A stretch of DNA of 64,000 bases from Neckera pumila (Eukaryota > Streptophyta > Bryopsida > Hypnales > Neckeraceae). Position numbers and translations under genes: made by a program. Each line of letters opens with the position of its first letter. Within the stretch, counting starts at the first letter, position 1. This document shows positions 1 through 12,140 of the stretch, piece after piece. The stretch lies in the NCBI GenBank assembly GCA_963969595.1, contig OZ018416.1, positions 5,534,065 through 5,598,064 of the forward strand. Direction: 5' to 3'. The notes below the pieces were generated by a model, which saw only the letters and a list, made by a program, of their open reading frames with translations, did no database searches and was not told the origin of the DNA.

Positions 1-534
1 TTAATTCTTGCAAAAAATAACTTTATACTATACTGAAATGGTTATTTAAAGTATGGTTGAATAATTGGTTAGTATAAAAATCAATACAACCAATCCAAGA
101 AATCCATCCCTACAAGTCTGCATACTATGAATGCTACAATGACACCATTACGACTGATGTTGAATAATACATAGTTCAGAATATAATAAATGATCATTTT
201 GGTGTATTGACTCATGAATTTAATTCCTTGGAATTTGACCATCTTCTAGACATTTACTCAATCGACCTATTGATAATTTTTTTTAAACAACCAAAATCTT
301 TAGCCACCACATTTGGTTGCCCAATTCCTTAATACTTCTATTCCAGTCTTTAAACCTTTAGGATGAATGTCGTTCATGTAAGTTAGTTGCACCTAATTGC
401 ACCAATTTTCTAATCCCACTATCTACATTTTGATGACCACCTTCCTTCATCCAAAACTTCCACAAGTTTTCAAGAGCAATCAACGAGAATCAAGGCATTT
501 AGTCCTCCAAAGATGGATTCCCAGATGATTGTTT
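1..534. other. AT-rich non-coding stretch
   Basis: I see no gene, RNA gene or clear repeat boundary here. It has mixed AT-rich sequence with frequent stops in all frames and abuts a family B element on the right. Confidence 0.5.
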
Positions 535-1157
535 CATTAGAGAAAAAATCAACCTTTGGGAAGGCCGTTCCAAATTGACATGCCATGCTATTTCAAGCAT
601 GGCCTGTCAACTTGGAAAAGTGCCCATTAGAGAAAAATTCAACCTATTACAGGGCTCTCCAAAGTTGACATGCCATGCTATTCTTTGCATGGCATGTCAA
701 CTTTGAAATTGCTCTTAGTGAGTAGTCAGAGTCTCTGACTGCTCGTCGGAGCAATCAAGTCTCGCAGAATTTTTTTTTTTTAAATATTTTTTTAAGATTA
801 AAAAAAAATTAATAATTTTTTATTTGGAATTTTTGGTTCTTGTGCCACTGCTGCTGCAATTTCATTAGGGGAAAAATAGGGGAAAAATGATTTTTTTAGC
901 AAAATAAAAGCAAATTTCAAGATACCTTGGAGTTTTTGTTTTGTTTTGTTTTTTTAGTTTTTAATTTTTTTTCTTAAGATGATTTTTTTTTTATATAATT
1001 TTTTATTTGAAAATATGGATTCTTGCGCCACTATCACAACAGTTTTAGCTTCGCAAAAATAGGGAAAAATTATATTTTTAGCCCCTTAAAACTAAATTTC
1101 AAGATACCAAAGGGATCCATGGAACAGCCTTTTGGAGGGCTGATTTTTTCTCTAATG
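535..1157 (-). mobile_element. Family B non-autonomous element (B1)
   Basis: The left end reads CATTAGAGAAAAA and the right end TTTTTCTCTAATG, an inverted pair. The left terminal block occurs twice in tandem, starting at 535 and at 625. Each block is followed by an imperfect 36-bp palindrome of the TTGACATGCCAtGC type (about 575-611 and 664-701). The interior has two degenerate copies of a segment ending CAAATTTCAAGATACC (about 840-925 and 1015-1107). No coding capacity is seen. Orientation is opposite to the 359-bp copy at 11782. A family A element begins directly at its right end. No target-site duplication is evident, so the superfamily is unassigned. Confidence 0.7.
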
Positions 1158-2102
1158 AACCCCTAAAGGACCAGCCTGCTACTTTTAATAATATAGCAAT
1201 TTCAAGCAGGTACTTGTGACTAGAGATTTGCATATTTTAGGCCCAAACTTTAAGAAAAGTTGTGGACAAGAAATATCTTTCATGTGAACAAAATTTCATG
1301 ACATTTAGAAATGTGAGTAAGAAAATATGACCTAATAAGTTGTTTTTCTCACTTGGCGGGTAGTCTGGGCAGATTTAAAAAAATCGCTATTTTTAGAAAC
1401 AAAAATTTGAAATTGATTTTCTAGAGTTATATATACTTAGATAGCTTTGAATCATTCCATTTCAATCAATAAGTTGAAAGTTACGAGGAGTTTTAGTTTG
1501 CAGACAGTTACGGATTTTTAACTCTAAAATAAATTTTGAAGTTGTTTATTCAACTTAATTTTCAATTTTTTTTGAACAAAATAAAATTATAGGATGTGAA
1601 TTGTTTATTACAACATTTCAACCATTGGAATTGACATTTTTCAATTCCATAATTAAATTCTTAACAATTGCGTATTTTGAATCATTCTCTATTTCTTTCT
1701 ACGTACTATTTTTTCCTATATGTTGTACAATTCCAAATGATCTGAAATTTTTCAAGCTGCATGTAGCCAATTTGCCTGGAAGAATGAATCCAAAGAGTAA
1801 TCACCATTCTAGACCATTTTTCATACAAATGTGATCTTCTGAAGTGTAGTTGCCCGATTTTTTGCAAGACCAAAGAAAGAATTTTTTGTCAATTCAAACA
1901 CTAATATCTTGCAATCCACATAGTGGAAAATTTTGAATTTTTTTTCACATCTTCTTAAATTAGCGTACTTCAAGATCCTACACCCTACGGTTACAAACTT
2001 ACAATTGTCTAAAAAAATTTCCCAAAATATAGTACTTGTGCTCAAAATGGTATTTTTTTAACATTTTTAGTGAAAACATAGTCAAGAAACTTAAGGGATT
2101 AA
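1156..2102 (+). mobile_element. Family A TTAA-site element (A1)
   Basis: It starts with AACCCCTAAAGGACC and ends with TTAAGGGATTAA, a degraded match to the family terminus TTTAGGGGTTAA. The flanking 4-mers are TGAA (mutated) and TTAA. The interior aligns by eye with other A copies, for example the blocks TATATATACTT, CCTATATGTTGTACAATTCC and GATCCTACAC. It has no long ORF. It is one of the more diverged copies and sits against the end of element B1. Confidence 0.75.
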
Positions 2103-2293
2103 GGGAGTCTAGTGGTATGAGTAGTTATCCTATACTCTTAACCTTGAAAATTCAAGGAATATTATATGAGTGTCAAAAAAATCATAATGAACGACTTGGG
2201 CTCGATTTTCTTGAAATTTCAATAACCTCATTTGATAAATTAATTTAATTGAACTTGAAATCCCAAATTTCAAATTCCCAAATTAGTGCGCGC

Positions 2294-2607
2294 TACACTA
2301 AAAATGATATTTAGTGTTGGCAACACTAATTACGAACCTTGACACTAAATATCATAAGTAAGTAACACTAAATCTAATTTCTAACACTAAATATGCTCTA
2401 TGGTAAATCTGAAATCTGAAAAGGTTTACATTTAGTGTTAGAGCACGTTAAAAAAATGAACTTGCAAAGGAAGCGGAGGTGGAGGCGGAGGCGGCGCATT
2501 GAAGTCCAACACAACACTAAATCCGCTACAATTCAGATTTAGTGTTGTGGCTGGTAGGAGGGTAAAACACTAAATGTCATACTATACTAAATATCATTTT
2601 TTGTGTA
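2294..2607. mobile_element. Family F MITE-like element with ACACTAAAT subterminal repeats
   Basis: The ends form an inverted repeat of about 25 bp: CACTAAAAATGATATTTAGT on the left, and the complement of ACTAAATATCATTTTTTGTG on the right. TA flanks both sides. About ten copies of ACACTAAAT/ATTTAGTGT lie inside in both orientations, like transposase-binding subterminal repeats. A purine-rich GGAGGCGGAGGCGG tract lies at about 2475-2495. Size about 314 bp, non-coding. The TA duplication suggests a Tc1/mariner-type or related MITE; CACTA is less likely because no 3-bp direct repeat is present. Confidence 0.7.
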
Positions 2608-4866
2608 GTTGAGTACTTGAATTACTATGGTGCAGCAGGTACAGATTAATCAAATCAAGTTGAAGTACTGAAATATTCTATTTTTAATCTTTTCTTAGAA
2701 AACAAAGAAGAACCATGTCGACACCCAAGCACCTTCATATCCACTCTCCAGCAAATCAAGTCAAACTTGCGCAGAATTTGAAATATTCGCGGTGGAAATC
2801 CATTGTAAATTTGAAGATTTCTGCCCTCGAGTAATTCCAGGCCCACTCCGTCACGGACAAGCCACCGGTACTTTCGCCCTGCAGTAAATACACGAAACCG
2901 TGTTACGAACTGTCAGTACAGTACCGCAATTCCAGCCAGTCCGTAAAACCTGCATTTCTAAGAATCAAATATTCCTTTGAAACAATTTATAAACTGCAGT
3001 GAACCTTGATTCATAAAACCTGCATTAACCACTCAGTTCCGAGGCAGCTCAAATGGAACGAACCATCCATCCAGGCACACGACCTACTACTCAATGCCAA
3101 CTCTCCAATTCCAATAGCCCAATGATCCAATTCAAGTACAGTACAGAACTGTAAGAATCAGCCTTACCATACCATACCCGAACTGTAGCAAACAACCTCC
3201 CATCCCCCTCGGCGCTCTCTAGCCTTTACTTGCTTAAAAATAATAATAAAAACACAAAAATAATAATATCATCAATCCTATCAATGATCCATCCTTTTAA
3301 TTTTGAAAATTATACGAACCATTAACAAAAGCCTGTCAGTGACTTTAGTAGTCCACAACTTGGGTCCACAACTCGGGTCCACAACTCGGGTCCACAACTC
3401 GGGTGGGCAGAACTGAACTATCTTGTACAGACAGACCGTGCCTGCATCGATCGATGTTGCCCAATGTTCGGAAGTTTGTCGTTAAGTTTAGCTTCGACTG
3501 CAGATCCGTCGCAACTTCGCAAGTCTCCCTCCCCTTGGGATTCGCGAGAAGGATCGTTAACAACAGTACAGTACTGTAGTAGTAGGACTTGCTGGAACCC
3601 CGTCGGTCACACCGTTTGGTGCCTTCAATTGATAGAAGCTTCAGTTTATCTTTGTACTGACTGCGAAAGTGCGAAGTTTTTTTGTTTTTTTTGAAACAAA
3701 CGGACAATTTCCATTGATAAGGGAAACAGTACATTGAACTAAGAGACAGAGTCTCCGGCGATAATTTTTACGGGTGACTGCGAAGGTTTCGATGGTTGAC
3801 GGAACAGGCATCAGGACCGTTGTGTGTTAGTTCCGTTTGGGACCGACTTCATGGAAATGATTTGCAACGGAAAAAGGTCGGTCAGTTTGATGGGGTGGAA
3901 TCACGGCAATTGGTGATCAATCTTGGTTTCGGGAGTTGATCAGAAAGTGTGGCGGTAATATTGATGAAATCATGAAATCACGTTTCGATGGTCAAAATAA
4001 GAAGATGCTGGCTGGTGCCGCTGGGACTAGAGCAAAGTCTAAAATCTGAACTCCGATGAAGGTTTATCTGGAATTTGTGACTTATTCGCAAAGAAACCGG
4101 AATGCTATCGGCACGAATGGAATTCAAAGCGGTCAGGACTAGGCTTCATCAGATTTTGTGGAATTCTTTCCCCACGGGAAATCGATATTCCTTTTTCTTA
4201 AATTTATCGAGGAATGATGATAAAAAAAAAGTAGAAAGTTTGAATTTATATTGGGAATCAAGATTATTTGAAAATTAACTATGGAGTAAATTATACAGTG
4301 CAGATGTTTACCTTACTCGTCAGGTGATAGATTTGGAGTTTTTGCATAATGTGAACCACAAAATGAGGTGAGGTCTACCCTGGGGGATGGAAGCTAATTT
4401 TTTTATTCTGGAATTGTTGGCAGGATTGTATCCTGTTGTGGCAGTGACTCAAAAAAATGGATGAACTTGCCAACACTAAAAATGATCAGGTTTGCCAACA
4501 TTTGGAAGAAAGTTTTTGGTAATAGAAGATTTAAGGGATGAACATACAATGCATGGATTCCTTTATCTTTTTTTTTTTGTTACGTGCATGCATTCCAATC
4601 TTGATTCCAATTTCTCTATCACTACCAAATTGAAAGCAAAAACTTTATAATTTAATACTCAACTATGGTGGGATTGGTGGGTTGTGTACGAAGACTGTAA
4701 AAACCTTGAAGGAGATACATTATGTAGGTTCTTTGAAAGTCTCCAAACTCAGGTGTTGGTGGGGTGCTTACCACCATAGTCCAAATGACCTTGTCGTCAC
4801 TTGGGGGCTTGAAAATTTTTCCAAGGAAGAAACATGCATCTAAGTCCAAGATTCTTGAGTAGATAG
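2608..4866. other. GC-richer unique stretch with no supported gene
   Basis: Base composition is more balanced between about 2850 and 4200 than in the surrounding repeats, and no A-family sequence is present. Candidate ORFs, including 129 codons on the minus strand at 3345-3734, have no recognisable domain and no convincing splice-linked partner. It could be a decayed gene or a non-coding transcription unit. I cannot support either. Confidence 0.4.
3352..3403. repeat. 13-bp tandem repeat, four units
   Basis: Four consecutive units of TCCACAACTCGGG (the first has TTGGG) fill this interval without interruption. It is a short minisatellite in otherwise unique sequence. Confidence 0.9.
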
Positions 4867-5797
4867 TTAACCCCTAAAGTTTCATGACTATGTAATCACC
4901 AAAAACGCTCCAAAACTGCCATTTCTATTACAACTACCAATTTTTGGAAAAAAACAATTTTTGACACATATAACCGTAGGATCTTGTAGTATGATATTTT
5001 GAAAACATGTGGTAAAAATTTCAGAAAATTCCACCGTGTGGATCATAGGATATAAGCATTCAAAGTCTTGAAAACCATTTTTTCAATTCTGCGAAAAACC
5101 GGGCAGCTGCACTTTGCAAGCTCACTTTTCAATGAAAAAATGCCGATAAAGGTGGTGCTTCTTTGGATTCAATTTCCTAAACAAGTTGTCTATATGCATG
5201 AAAAATTTCACATCATTTGGAATTGTACAACATATAGGAAAAAAATAGTAAGTAGAAAGAAGTAGAAAATGACTCAAAATACTAAATTGTTAAAAATTTA
5301 ATCATGGAATTTAAAAATGCCAATCCCAACGGTTGTAATGTTGTAAAAATCAATATACATTCTAAGATTTTATTTTTTTCCAAAAATATTGAAAATTGAG
5401 TTAAATAAACGACTTTAAAGTTTTTTTTAGAGTAGAGAATCCATAACTGCCCGCAAACCCAAAAACCTCATAACTTTTGACTCATTGATTGAAATGGAGT
5501 GACTCAAAGCTTTTTAAGTATACATAAATGTAGAGAACCAATTTCAAAAAAAAAATTCCGGAAAAAATGATTTTTTCTGATCTGCCCAAACTGCCTGGTT
5601 ACGAAAAAAAGTAACATATCAGGTCACAACTTTTGACTCGTATTTCGAAATGTCATGAAACTTGGTATTCATGAAGATATTCCTCGCCCCCACCTTCTAC
5701 TAAAATTTCAGCCTCAAATATGGATATCTCTAGTCACACGTACCTGCCCAAAATTTCTATACAGCCAAAAAACGCATGTTGGTCCTTTAGGGGTTAA
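4867..5797 (-). mobile_element. Family A TTAA-site element (A2)
   Basis: TTAACCCCTAAAG opens the left end and CCTTTAGGGGTTAA closes the right, with TTAA on both flanks. Read on the minus strand it is roughly 95% identical by eye, end to end, to A3 at 6985-7914. It is about 930 bp and non-coding. A2 and A3 face opposite ways with 1.19 kb between them. Confidence 0.9.
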
Positions 5798-6984
5798 ACC
5801 CATTCCCAACAGAAGCTACATTCACATCGGTCTTTTATATCAGAGTTCCCCTTCTCCTTCCCCTTCTCTCCCTACTCACATAGAAATGTTAAAGACATGA
5901 AAGTCTAAAGGAAATCACCCATTTCCGACTAGCATCCCATTCTCGCAAATTAGATTGTTTAGTTTCCGATCAGATGTGCTGTAGGTGACAGCTCACGTAC
6001 AACAGGACTAGCAAGAGCAGCAAAAATGTCTAGAAGGTATACATTGAAAGCATACAATGGTCCAGAAGGTGTACATTGAAAGCTACAATGATCACTTACA
6101 TTGAGTTTGTACCCCACCTATGGTTGGAAATAGGTCTGCCTATATATCAAGAATGGGGCAAACAGAATTTTCACGGAAAAAATTCATGGTAATTTTGCTT
6201 TTGAAGGAAAAAATGTAAAAAGAAATATGAAATCCTTCTTAAATCTATTCCCTACACGAGAATTTTTTTCCTCAATCTTCCGTAATACCGCAGATAGGCT
6301 AAACTGCTTAAGTGGTTAGAAATGGATGATCATCTTGATAGACTGAATGATGCCATTTTGATTCTGGAAAACTGGAAAACTTGTTTTCCGCTTCCATAGC
6401 TGAAGGGAAGTCCGCCGTAATTCTCCCCTTCGCTAGAGTACACATCCAGGCAGGCCAAAAGCGGGTTACAGTTCCTCTTCTGACTCCCAAATTAAGTCAA
6501 GTTTCAGCACGCTGTGAATAGTAAGTAGAATTGAATCGCTGTGCCATCAAGTTTTTTTTTTTTTTTTTTTTTTACACAAATAAGGTAGAGCCACCCATAA
6601 CCGACCGAATAAGGAATTCCAACATGATATGGAGTAGTGAAGGCAAAACAAATACTTTTCAGAGGTACATCAATAGAAATGACAAGGATTGCAAAAAATT
6701 TGGTAATTTTATCACTTGAATTAAAATTACTATGAATTTTGAAAGGCGAAAAGTGCGCCGGACCCATAGCCAACGTGTAGACTCTTCCAATTCCAATCAT
6801 TCAATAACTTTTTTCCTAATCATTATTTCCTAGTTCCTACTTTCTTTCTCATAACTTGGGATATATGTCATATATTTATTAGTTCCAACCTTAAAAAGGA
6901 AAAAAAAACATTCTAAGCTTGGTCAAAAATACGTACACCTATATGTCGGGAATGGGTCAGTGGTTGGGAATGGGTGTCTCTACC
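5798..6984. other. Non-coding spacer between inverted A elements
   Basis: No gene seen. It has a degenerate 31-bp direct repeat around 6030-6090 (AGAAGGTrTACATTGAAAGC) and a 22-base T run at 6552-6573. It forms the loop between the inverted A2/A3 pair. Confidence 0.5.
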
Positions 6985-7914
6985 TTAACCCTTAAAGGAC
7001 CAACATGCGTTTTTTGTCCATATAGAAATTTTGGGCAGGTACGTGTGACTAGAGTTATCCATATTTGAGGCTGAAATTTTAATAGAAGGTGGGGGCAAGG
7101 AATATCTTCATGTATACGAAGTTTCATGACATTTCAAAATACGAGTCAAAAGTTGTGACCTAATATGTTGCTTTTTTTGGTAACTGGGCAGGTTGGGCAG
7201 ATCAGAAAAAATCATTTTTCCCAGAGTTTTTTTTTTGAAATTGGTTCTCTAGATTTATATATACTTAAAAAACTTTGAGCCATTCCATTTCAATTAATGA
7301 GTCAAAAGTTATGAGGGTTTTTGAATTGCGGGCAGTTATGGATTCTCTACTCTAAAAAAAACTTTAAAGTCGTTTATTTAACTCAATTTTCAATATTTTT
7401 GGAAAAAAATAAAATCCTAGGATGTAGATTGATTATTACAACATTACAACCATTGAGATTGGCATTTTTAAATTCCATGATTAATTTTTAACAATTTAGT
7501 ATTTTGAATCATTTTCTACTTCTTTCTACTTACTATTTTTTTCCTATATGTTATACAATTCCAAATGATGTGAAAATTTTCAAGCATATAGACAACTTGT
7601 TTAGGGAACTGAATTCAAAGAAGCACCACCTTTATTGGCATTTTTCATTGAAAAGTGAGCTTGCAAAGTGCAGCTGCCCGGTTTTTTGCAGGATGGCAAA
7701 AATGGTTTTCAAGACTTTGAATGCTTATATCTTATGATCCACATGGTGGAATTTTCTGAAATTTTTACCACATGTTTTCAAAACATCATACTACAAGATC
7801 CTATGGTTACATGTGTCAAAAGTTGTTTTTTTCCAAAAATTTGGTAGTTGTATTAGAAATGGCAGTTTTGGAGCGTTTTTGGTGATTACATAGTCATGAA
7901 ACTTTAGGGGTTAA
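6985..7914 (+). mobile_element. Family A TTAA-site element (A3)
   Basis: It starts TTAACCCTTAAAGGACC and ends CTTTAGGGGTTAA with TTAA flanks. Near-identity to A2 shows these are the youngest copies in the window. Conserved internal landmarks include GTTGCTTTTTT, CCTATATGTTATACAATTCC and GGCAGTTTTGGAGCG close to the right end. There is no transposase ORF, so mobility would depend on an enzyme encoded elsewhere. Confidence 0.9.
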
Positions 7915-8244
7915 CTTAAAGGTTGACCTTCAGTGCAAGTGCCACCAAGTTTGGAGCTGACGAGTAGTGATGCGTTGGTGTGAGCTGGGGGTGATCAATG
8001 GAAAGGCAAGTGGAGAAGCCGGAAGCTGCCAAGCCAAGCTTTGAAGCAAATGGGCCAGAAAAGTCTGCCCAAACCACCTTTCATGCAACAGACATTCAGA
8101 AGCACAAACTGATCATCATTTGAAAAGCATGGTTACCGTGCTATTACCAGTTGCTATAACCCCCACCTGCTACTTATTCTATTCTGGAGACCCTAAATTG
8201 CCCAAGTGTTCCCTTGGGGGCAAAGTGTTTTTGTTTTTGTGTTT

Positions 8245-8292
8245 TTAACCCCAAAAGGACCAAACACCATTTTTTGGTCCTTTAGGGGTTGA
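8245..8292. mobile_element. Minimal A-family derivative, termini only
   Basis: TTAACCCCAAAAGGACC is followed after about ten bases by TTTTTTGGTCCTTTAGGGG and TTGA. This is one complete A terminus facing another with almost no interior, forming a near-perfect 46-bp foldback. It is either an internally deleted A copy or a very small independent derivative. Confidence 0.8.
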
Positions 8293-8479
8293 AATGAATG
8301 GAACAAACCATTGCAATAAAAAAAATAGAATAGGGTCATTGCAAGAATGACCTTCCATTTTTGTTCCATTTTGGCTAGTACTCCCAGTACTAAGAGCTTT
8401 TGCATACAAATTTTTTAACTATAAAATATGGATAATTAGTATGACACAAAAAAATAGCATATCACCAAAATTTCAGACC

Positions 8480-9060
8480 TAAAAAAAATCTAGGTCAAAA
8501 GTTATTCACAAAAAAGATGAGCTGAAATTTTGAAGAAAATACATACTTTGACGTTTTAATTTGTAAAAAATAGGGAAAATAATAATTTTTTTAACTAAAA
8601 AATGTCATTTGGGAAGCCTTCACGATAATGAGATTTCACCAAAAAAGTAATGTTGAAACCATCTTCAATGCTCAGAATTGGGCTCGCAAGGGAGCCCTCT
8701 TTGTTTGAACATAGAGGATATAAAATAAAATATTTTTTAATGCCCCTTGGTAGAAACATGACTTCCTACTATGGAAATAGACCATAGAAATTTCAGCTCC
8801 ATATCATTAAATTTGGGGACTCCTTGCATAGTAAAAACCCCTAAAACTCAAGACGTGACATATTAGTTTATATGATTTTTAAAAACAAAATGCTTTCTGA
8901 AAATTTCTAAAAAATATGAGATATGATTAAACTCAAAAGAAGAATCTCCCATAAAAATTTCAAGTTCATGCGAGTCATGCTTCAAAAGTTATTGCAAAGC
9001 GAAGCTTCGGCACTGCTTTTGTGACAATGTTTCAGTACTGGTCTTTCTTGCAATCACTCA
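8480..9060 (+). repeat. Family C interspersed repeat (C1, uninterrupted copy)
   Basis: It matches 14345-15875 except that the latter is split by an A element. Shared blocks include TTTTTAATsTGTAAAAwATAGG, ACTTCCTAyTATGGAAATA and GCGAGTCATGCTTCAAAAG. It is non-coding and the outer boundaries are approximate. This copy provides the empty site for insertion A5. Confidence 0.65.
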
Positions 9061-10227
9061 GTACACAAGAACCAAACTAGTCTGTGAATAGATAAGAGCA
9101 ATAAGGAAAAGAGAGGCGAGCTAAGAGAGAAGGCAAGAGGGGAATTCAACAAAAGCAAGTACCATTCCTACTAGCTAGGACTAAAGATTCAAGCCAAATA
9201 CAACCAAATTTGGCCCAGATATTTGCCGCATCTTGTGGTGTTAGCAAGCCCTGAGTTGAGCCTTCAATTGGGCAACGCAGCATGAGTCAAGGAAAGCATC
9301 CCAAATTGCTATATGTGTAAAGTCCATAGGCCATCGGTTCTATGCAAAAAACTTGCTGTTTCAGGAGATCCAGATAATCCATAATGAAGAGCCTCGAAGC
9401 AAGGACCAGCAAAGTGGGTTATGGACAAGTTCCCATTATCTCAATTTTTAGTCTAATTTTTCTAATTTTTTTGATGAAGATGTAGATTTCTAAGAGTTTT
9501 GTGAGAATATAATTTTCCTTGAAATTAATCTAAACTGACTCATGGTCTAAAAGATACAAGGAATTTTATTCTTTCCAAGTTTTTGAAAAGGGGTAGGTTG
9601 GGAATTTCACTTGACTTTTGGAAGGACTAGGGCAATGAGTAAGAGACCAAAGCTCTCAATAATGGGAACATATAGGAACAACCTTTTTAATTTGGGAAAC
9701 ATATTGGAAAAAACAAAAAAAGTTCAATTTGATGGAAACTCATGGAAAGAAATGCAAGAATAAAGAGGGGACATTTTTGCAATGGTACCCAATGTCTTTT
9801 GGAACTTAATTGATCATAGTTGTGCTTTGAGTTTCTATAGAAATTAATCCCTTAGTGCTCCGGCGTCCAATTCTTGGACAACACACAAATTCAAACTCAC
9901 ATTTCTTTCTTATTACTACTTGGATGAAAATCATTCTAATTTGTGGAGATAATTTATCAAATTGTTGTCCTATCTAATGGTTGGATTTGGTGTTATTAGA
10001 GTACATATTTTTCTAAATGAATCTAAAATTACAAATGTGCAAGTATGTTAAGTGGTTGACCAAACCCACATTGCATTGACTCATTCAAATTTTGGATTTG
10101 CAAAAATGAGTTCTTAGATTTAAAGAACACAAAAATTTCAAAAAATCACCATGTCAAGAGAAACTCAAATTAAATCCATTCCAACAAATTTTACTCAAAT
10201 AATGATAATATTTTTCTTGTAATTAGA
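9061..10227. other. AT-rich spacer; possible A-like start near 9843
   Basis: No gene seen. At 9843 TTAATCCCTTAGTGCTC resembles an A terminus and is followed by the perfect small hairpin GTCCAA-TTC-TTGGAC at 9865-9879. The opposite terminus might be TACTAAAGGGTTAA near 11120, but I cannot establish this. Confidence 0.4.
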
Positions 10228-10911
10228 CATTAGAGAAAATATTATGCCTTCAAGAGGCTGCTCCACAGCCCTTCGAAGTATCCTAAAATTTGATTTTTTA
10301 GAGCTGAAAATTTCATTTTCCTCCTATTTTTCCGTAGCTGAAATTGTAGTGAAAGTAGTGCAAGAACCCAGTTTTACGAGTTAAAAATTTGCTAAATAAA
10401 AGAAAATGATTTTTTTATTATTTAAAAAAAAAAAAAACCCGCAAAATCTGATTGTTTTGGTGAGCAGTTAGTTTGGTTGACTACTCATCGGGAAACTTTT
10501 TTAGATTGACAAGCCAAGCTTGGAGATAGCTTGGCATGTCAATCAAGAAAAGCCCCTCAAAGGGCTGATATTGTTGGAGAAAAAATCAGCCCTTCGAAAG
10601 GATGTTCCAGATTGACATGCCAAGCTATTTCAAGCTTGGTCTATCAATCTGAAAAAGTACCCCGGTGAATAGTTAACTTGGCAAATATCAGTTATTTTTT
10701 CTTTTTTTTCTTTTGAATCTTTTTTTAAAGATTAAGTTTATTTTTTAATAATTTTTTGCTCATAAATTTGGGTTCTTGCGCCATTGCCACTACAGTTTTT
10801 GTTGGACGGAAATAGGAGAAAAATGCATTTTCCAGCCCCCCAAAACAAAAATTTTGGGTACTTCGGAGGACTGCGGAGCAGCCTTTTGGAGGCCCAAAAT
10901 CTTCTCTAATG
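10228..10911. mobile_element. Family B inverted dimer (B2)
   Basis: The left half (10228 to about 10578) matches the 359-bp B3 element in plus orientation. The right half (about 10579-10911) matches the same unit in minus orientation. Outer ends are CATTAGAGAAAAT and CTTCTCTAATG, and the centre reads AGGGCTGATATTGTTGGAG followed by AAAAAATCAGCCCTTCG. The two copies of the TTGACATGCCAAGC palindrome sit symmetrically about the centre. At 684 bp it is close to twice the monomer. Confidence 0.75.
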
Positions 10912-11570
10912 TTTTTCTAATGTTTAGAAGGAATTTAGAAACTTCCTTTTCAAAATTTATAAATTTTTTTCGGTGATAGCATTGGTGAAACTAGCTATAT
11001 ATATGGAGTCTAATATTCAAAATCTACAACTTTTGTTTCTATATCAATTCCAAAATATTCTTCCAAATAATACTTTATGATGTTTTTTCTCAAATCACCA
11101 ATTTTGAAGAATACTTTGTATACTAAAGGGTTAAAGATTATTTTTATAATATCTTTTTGCTTGTGAAGAAAAAGTCTATTTTGGCATCCAAAGTCCATAG
11201 TGGAAATATAAAATCCTACAAGCAAAAATCAAGACCATCTAAAGTTCTTAGGCAAAAGCTCCAAGCACTTATTTTCTTTTTACTTCAAATGCCAATTTCT
11301 TACAATTTGCACAATAAACTTTACAAAAATTCTACCACATGTTTCTATACAAGTTTAGTACAAGATATTGTCGTTTGTTACTCAATACATTCATTTATCC
11401 ACCCTTTTGGATCAATGAAGTGAAAACGGCAGTTTTCACTACACAGTGCCATGGAAAAAAGGCATTGGACATTACATTATAGTGTAAGACGCTAAATGCA
11501 TCCTACAAAGTAGTACCAATAGGGAGAATTTTGTGTGCTCTGGTGTAAAAGTAGAAAAAGCCCCCTATTT
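10912..11570. other. AT-rich spacer
   Basis: No gene or assigned repeat is seen apart from a possible A-type terminus (ACTAAAGGGTTAA) near 11122-11134. Confidence 0.4.
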
Positions 11571-11757
11571 TGTGCTGTGTTTGGGGTATGTTCTAGACCT
11601 TCCTTAACTAACTTGGAGCCTTTGATTGATTGCAAATATTGATTCAAAATTTGCAAATTTTATCTTGTGTGGCAAATAAAAAATTCCTGCATTCAGTTTT
11701 CCCTCATGATAAATCTACCCTACTAGTTCCACTTTGTAAGACGGGTTTAGCGCCCCT
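11571..11757 (+). repeat. Family G interspersed fragment (copy 1)
   Basis: It shares with 49268-49456 the blocks CAAATTTGCAAATTT, TGTGGCAAATAAAAAATTC and GGGTTTAGCG in the same order. The element type is unknown and only two copies are seen. Confidence 0.6.
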
Positions 11758-11781
11758 CCATTACATTTAAGGTAGTCTGTT

Positions 11782-12140
11782 CATTAGAGAAAATTTAAAG
11801 CCTTTGGAGGGCTGCTATATAGCCCTCCGAAGGACCCTGAAATAGTGTTCTTTTGAGGTTGAAAATTTGTTTTTTCCTCTATTTCTGCACAGCAAAAATT
11901 GCAGTGACAGTGGTGCAAGCACCCAGATTTTTGAGTAAAAAATTAATTAAAATTAATTAATTAATCTTAACAAAAATTTTATATAAAAAAAAAAAAAGTA
12001 CAAAATTTGATTGTTTTGGAGAACAATCAGCCAAGCTAACTACTCTTCGGGGGACTTTTCAAATTTGATAGGCCAAGCTTGAAATAGCTTGGCATGTCAA
12101 TCTGGAGCAGCCTTCCAGAGGGCTACTTTTTTCTCTAATG
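11782..12140 (+). mobile_element. Family B element, monomer (B3)
   Basis: CATTAGAGAAAATTT at the left pairs with TTTTTTCTCTAATG at the right. A palindrome TTTGATAGGCCAAGC / AGCTTGGCATGTCAA lies near the right end (about 12064-12102). Its 359-bp length makes it the simplest copy and the reference for the dimer at 10228 and the rearranged copy at 535. It is non-coding. Confidence 0.8.

Noticed and set aside
2294..2607. CACTA (En/Spm) transposon
   Set aside because: The termini begin CACTA, but the flanks are TA on both sides rather than a 3-bp direct repeat, and the conserved terminus is longer and different.
3352..3403. Short regularly repeated units as a CRISPR array
   Set aside because: The units are directly contiguous with no spacers, and the window is eukaryotic.
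3345..3734. 129-codon minus-strand ORF in the GC-richer island
   Set aside because: No recognisable domain. It overlaps a 13-bp tandem repeat that would be translated, and no splice partner or conserved context is visible.
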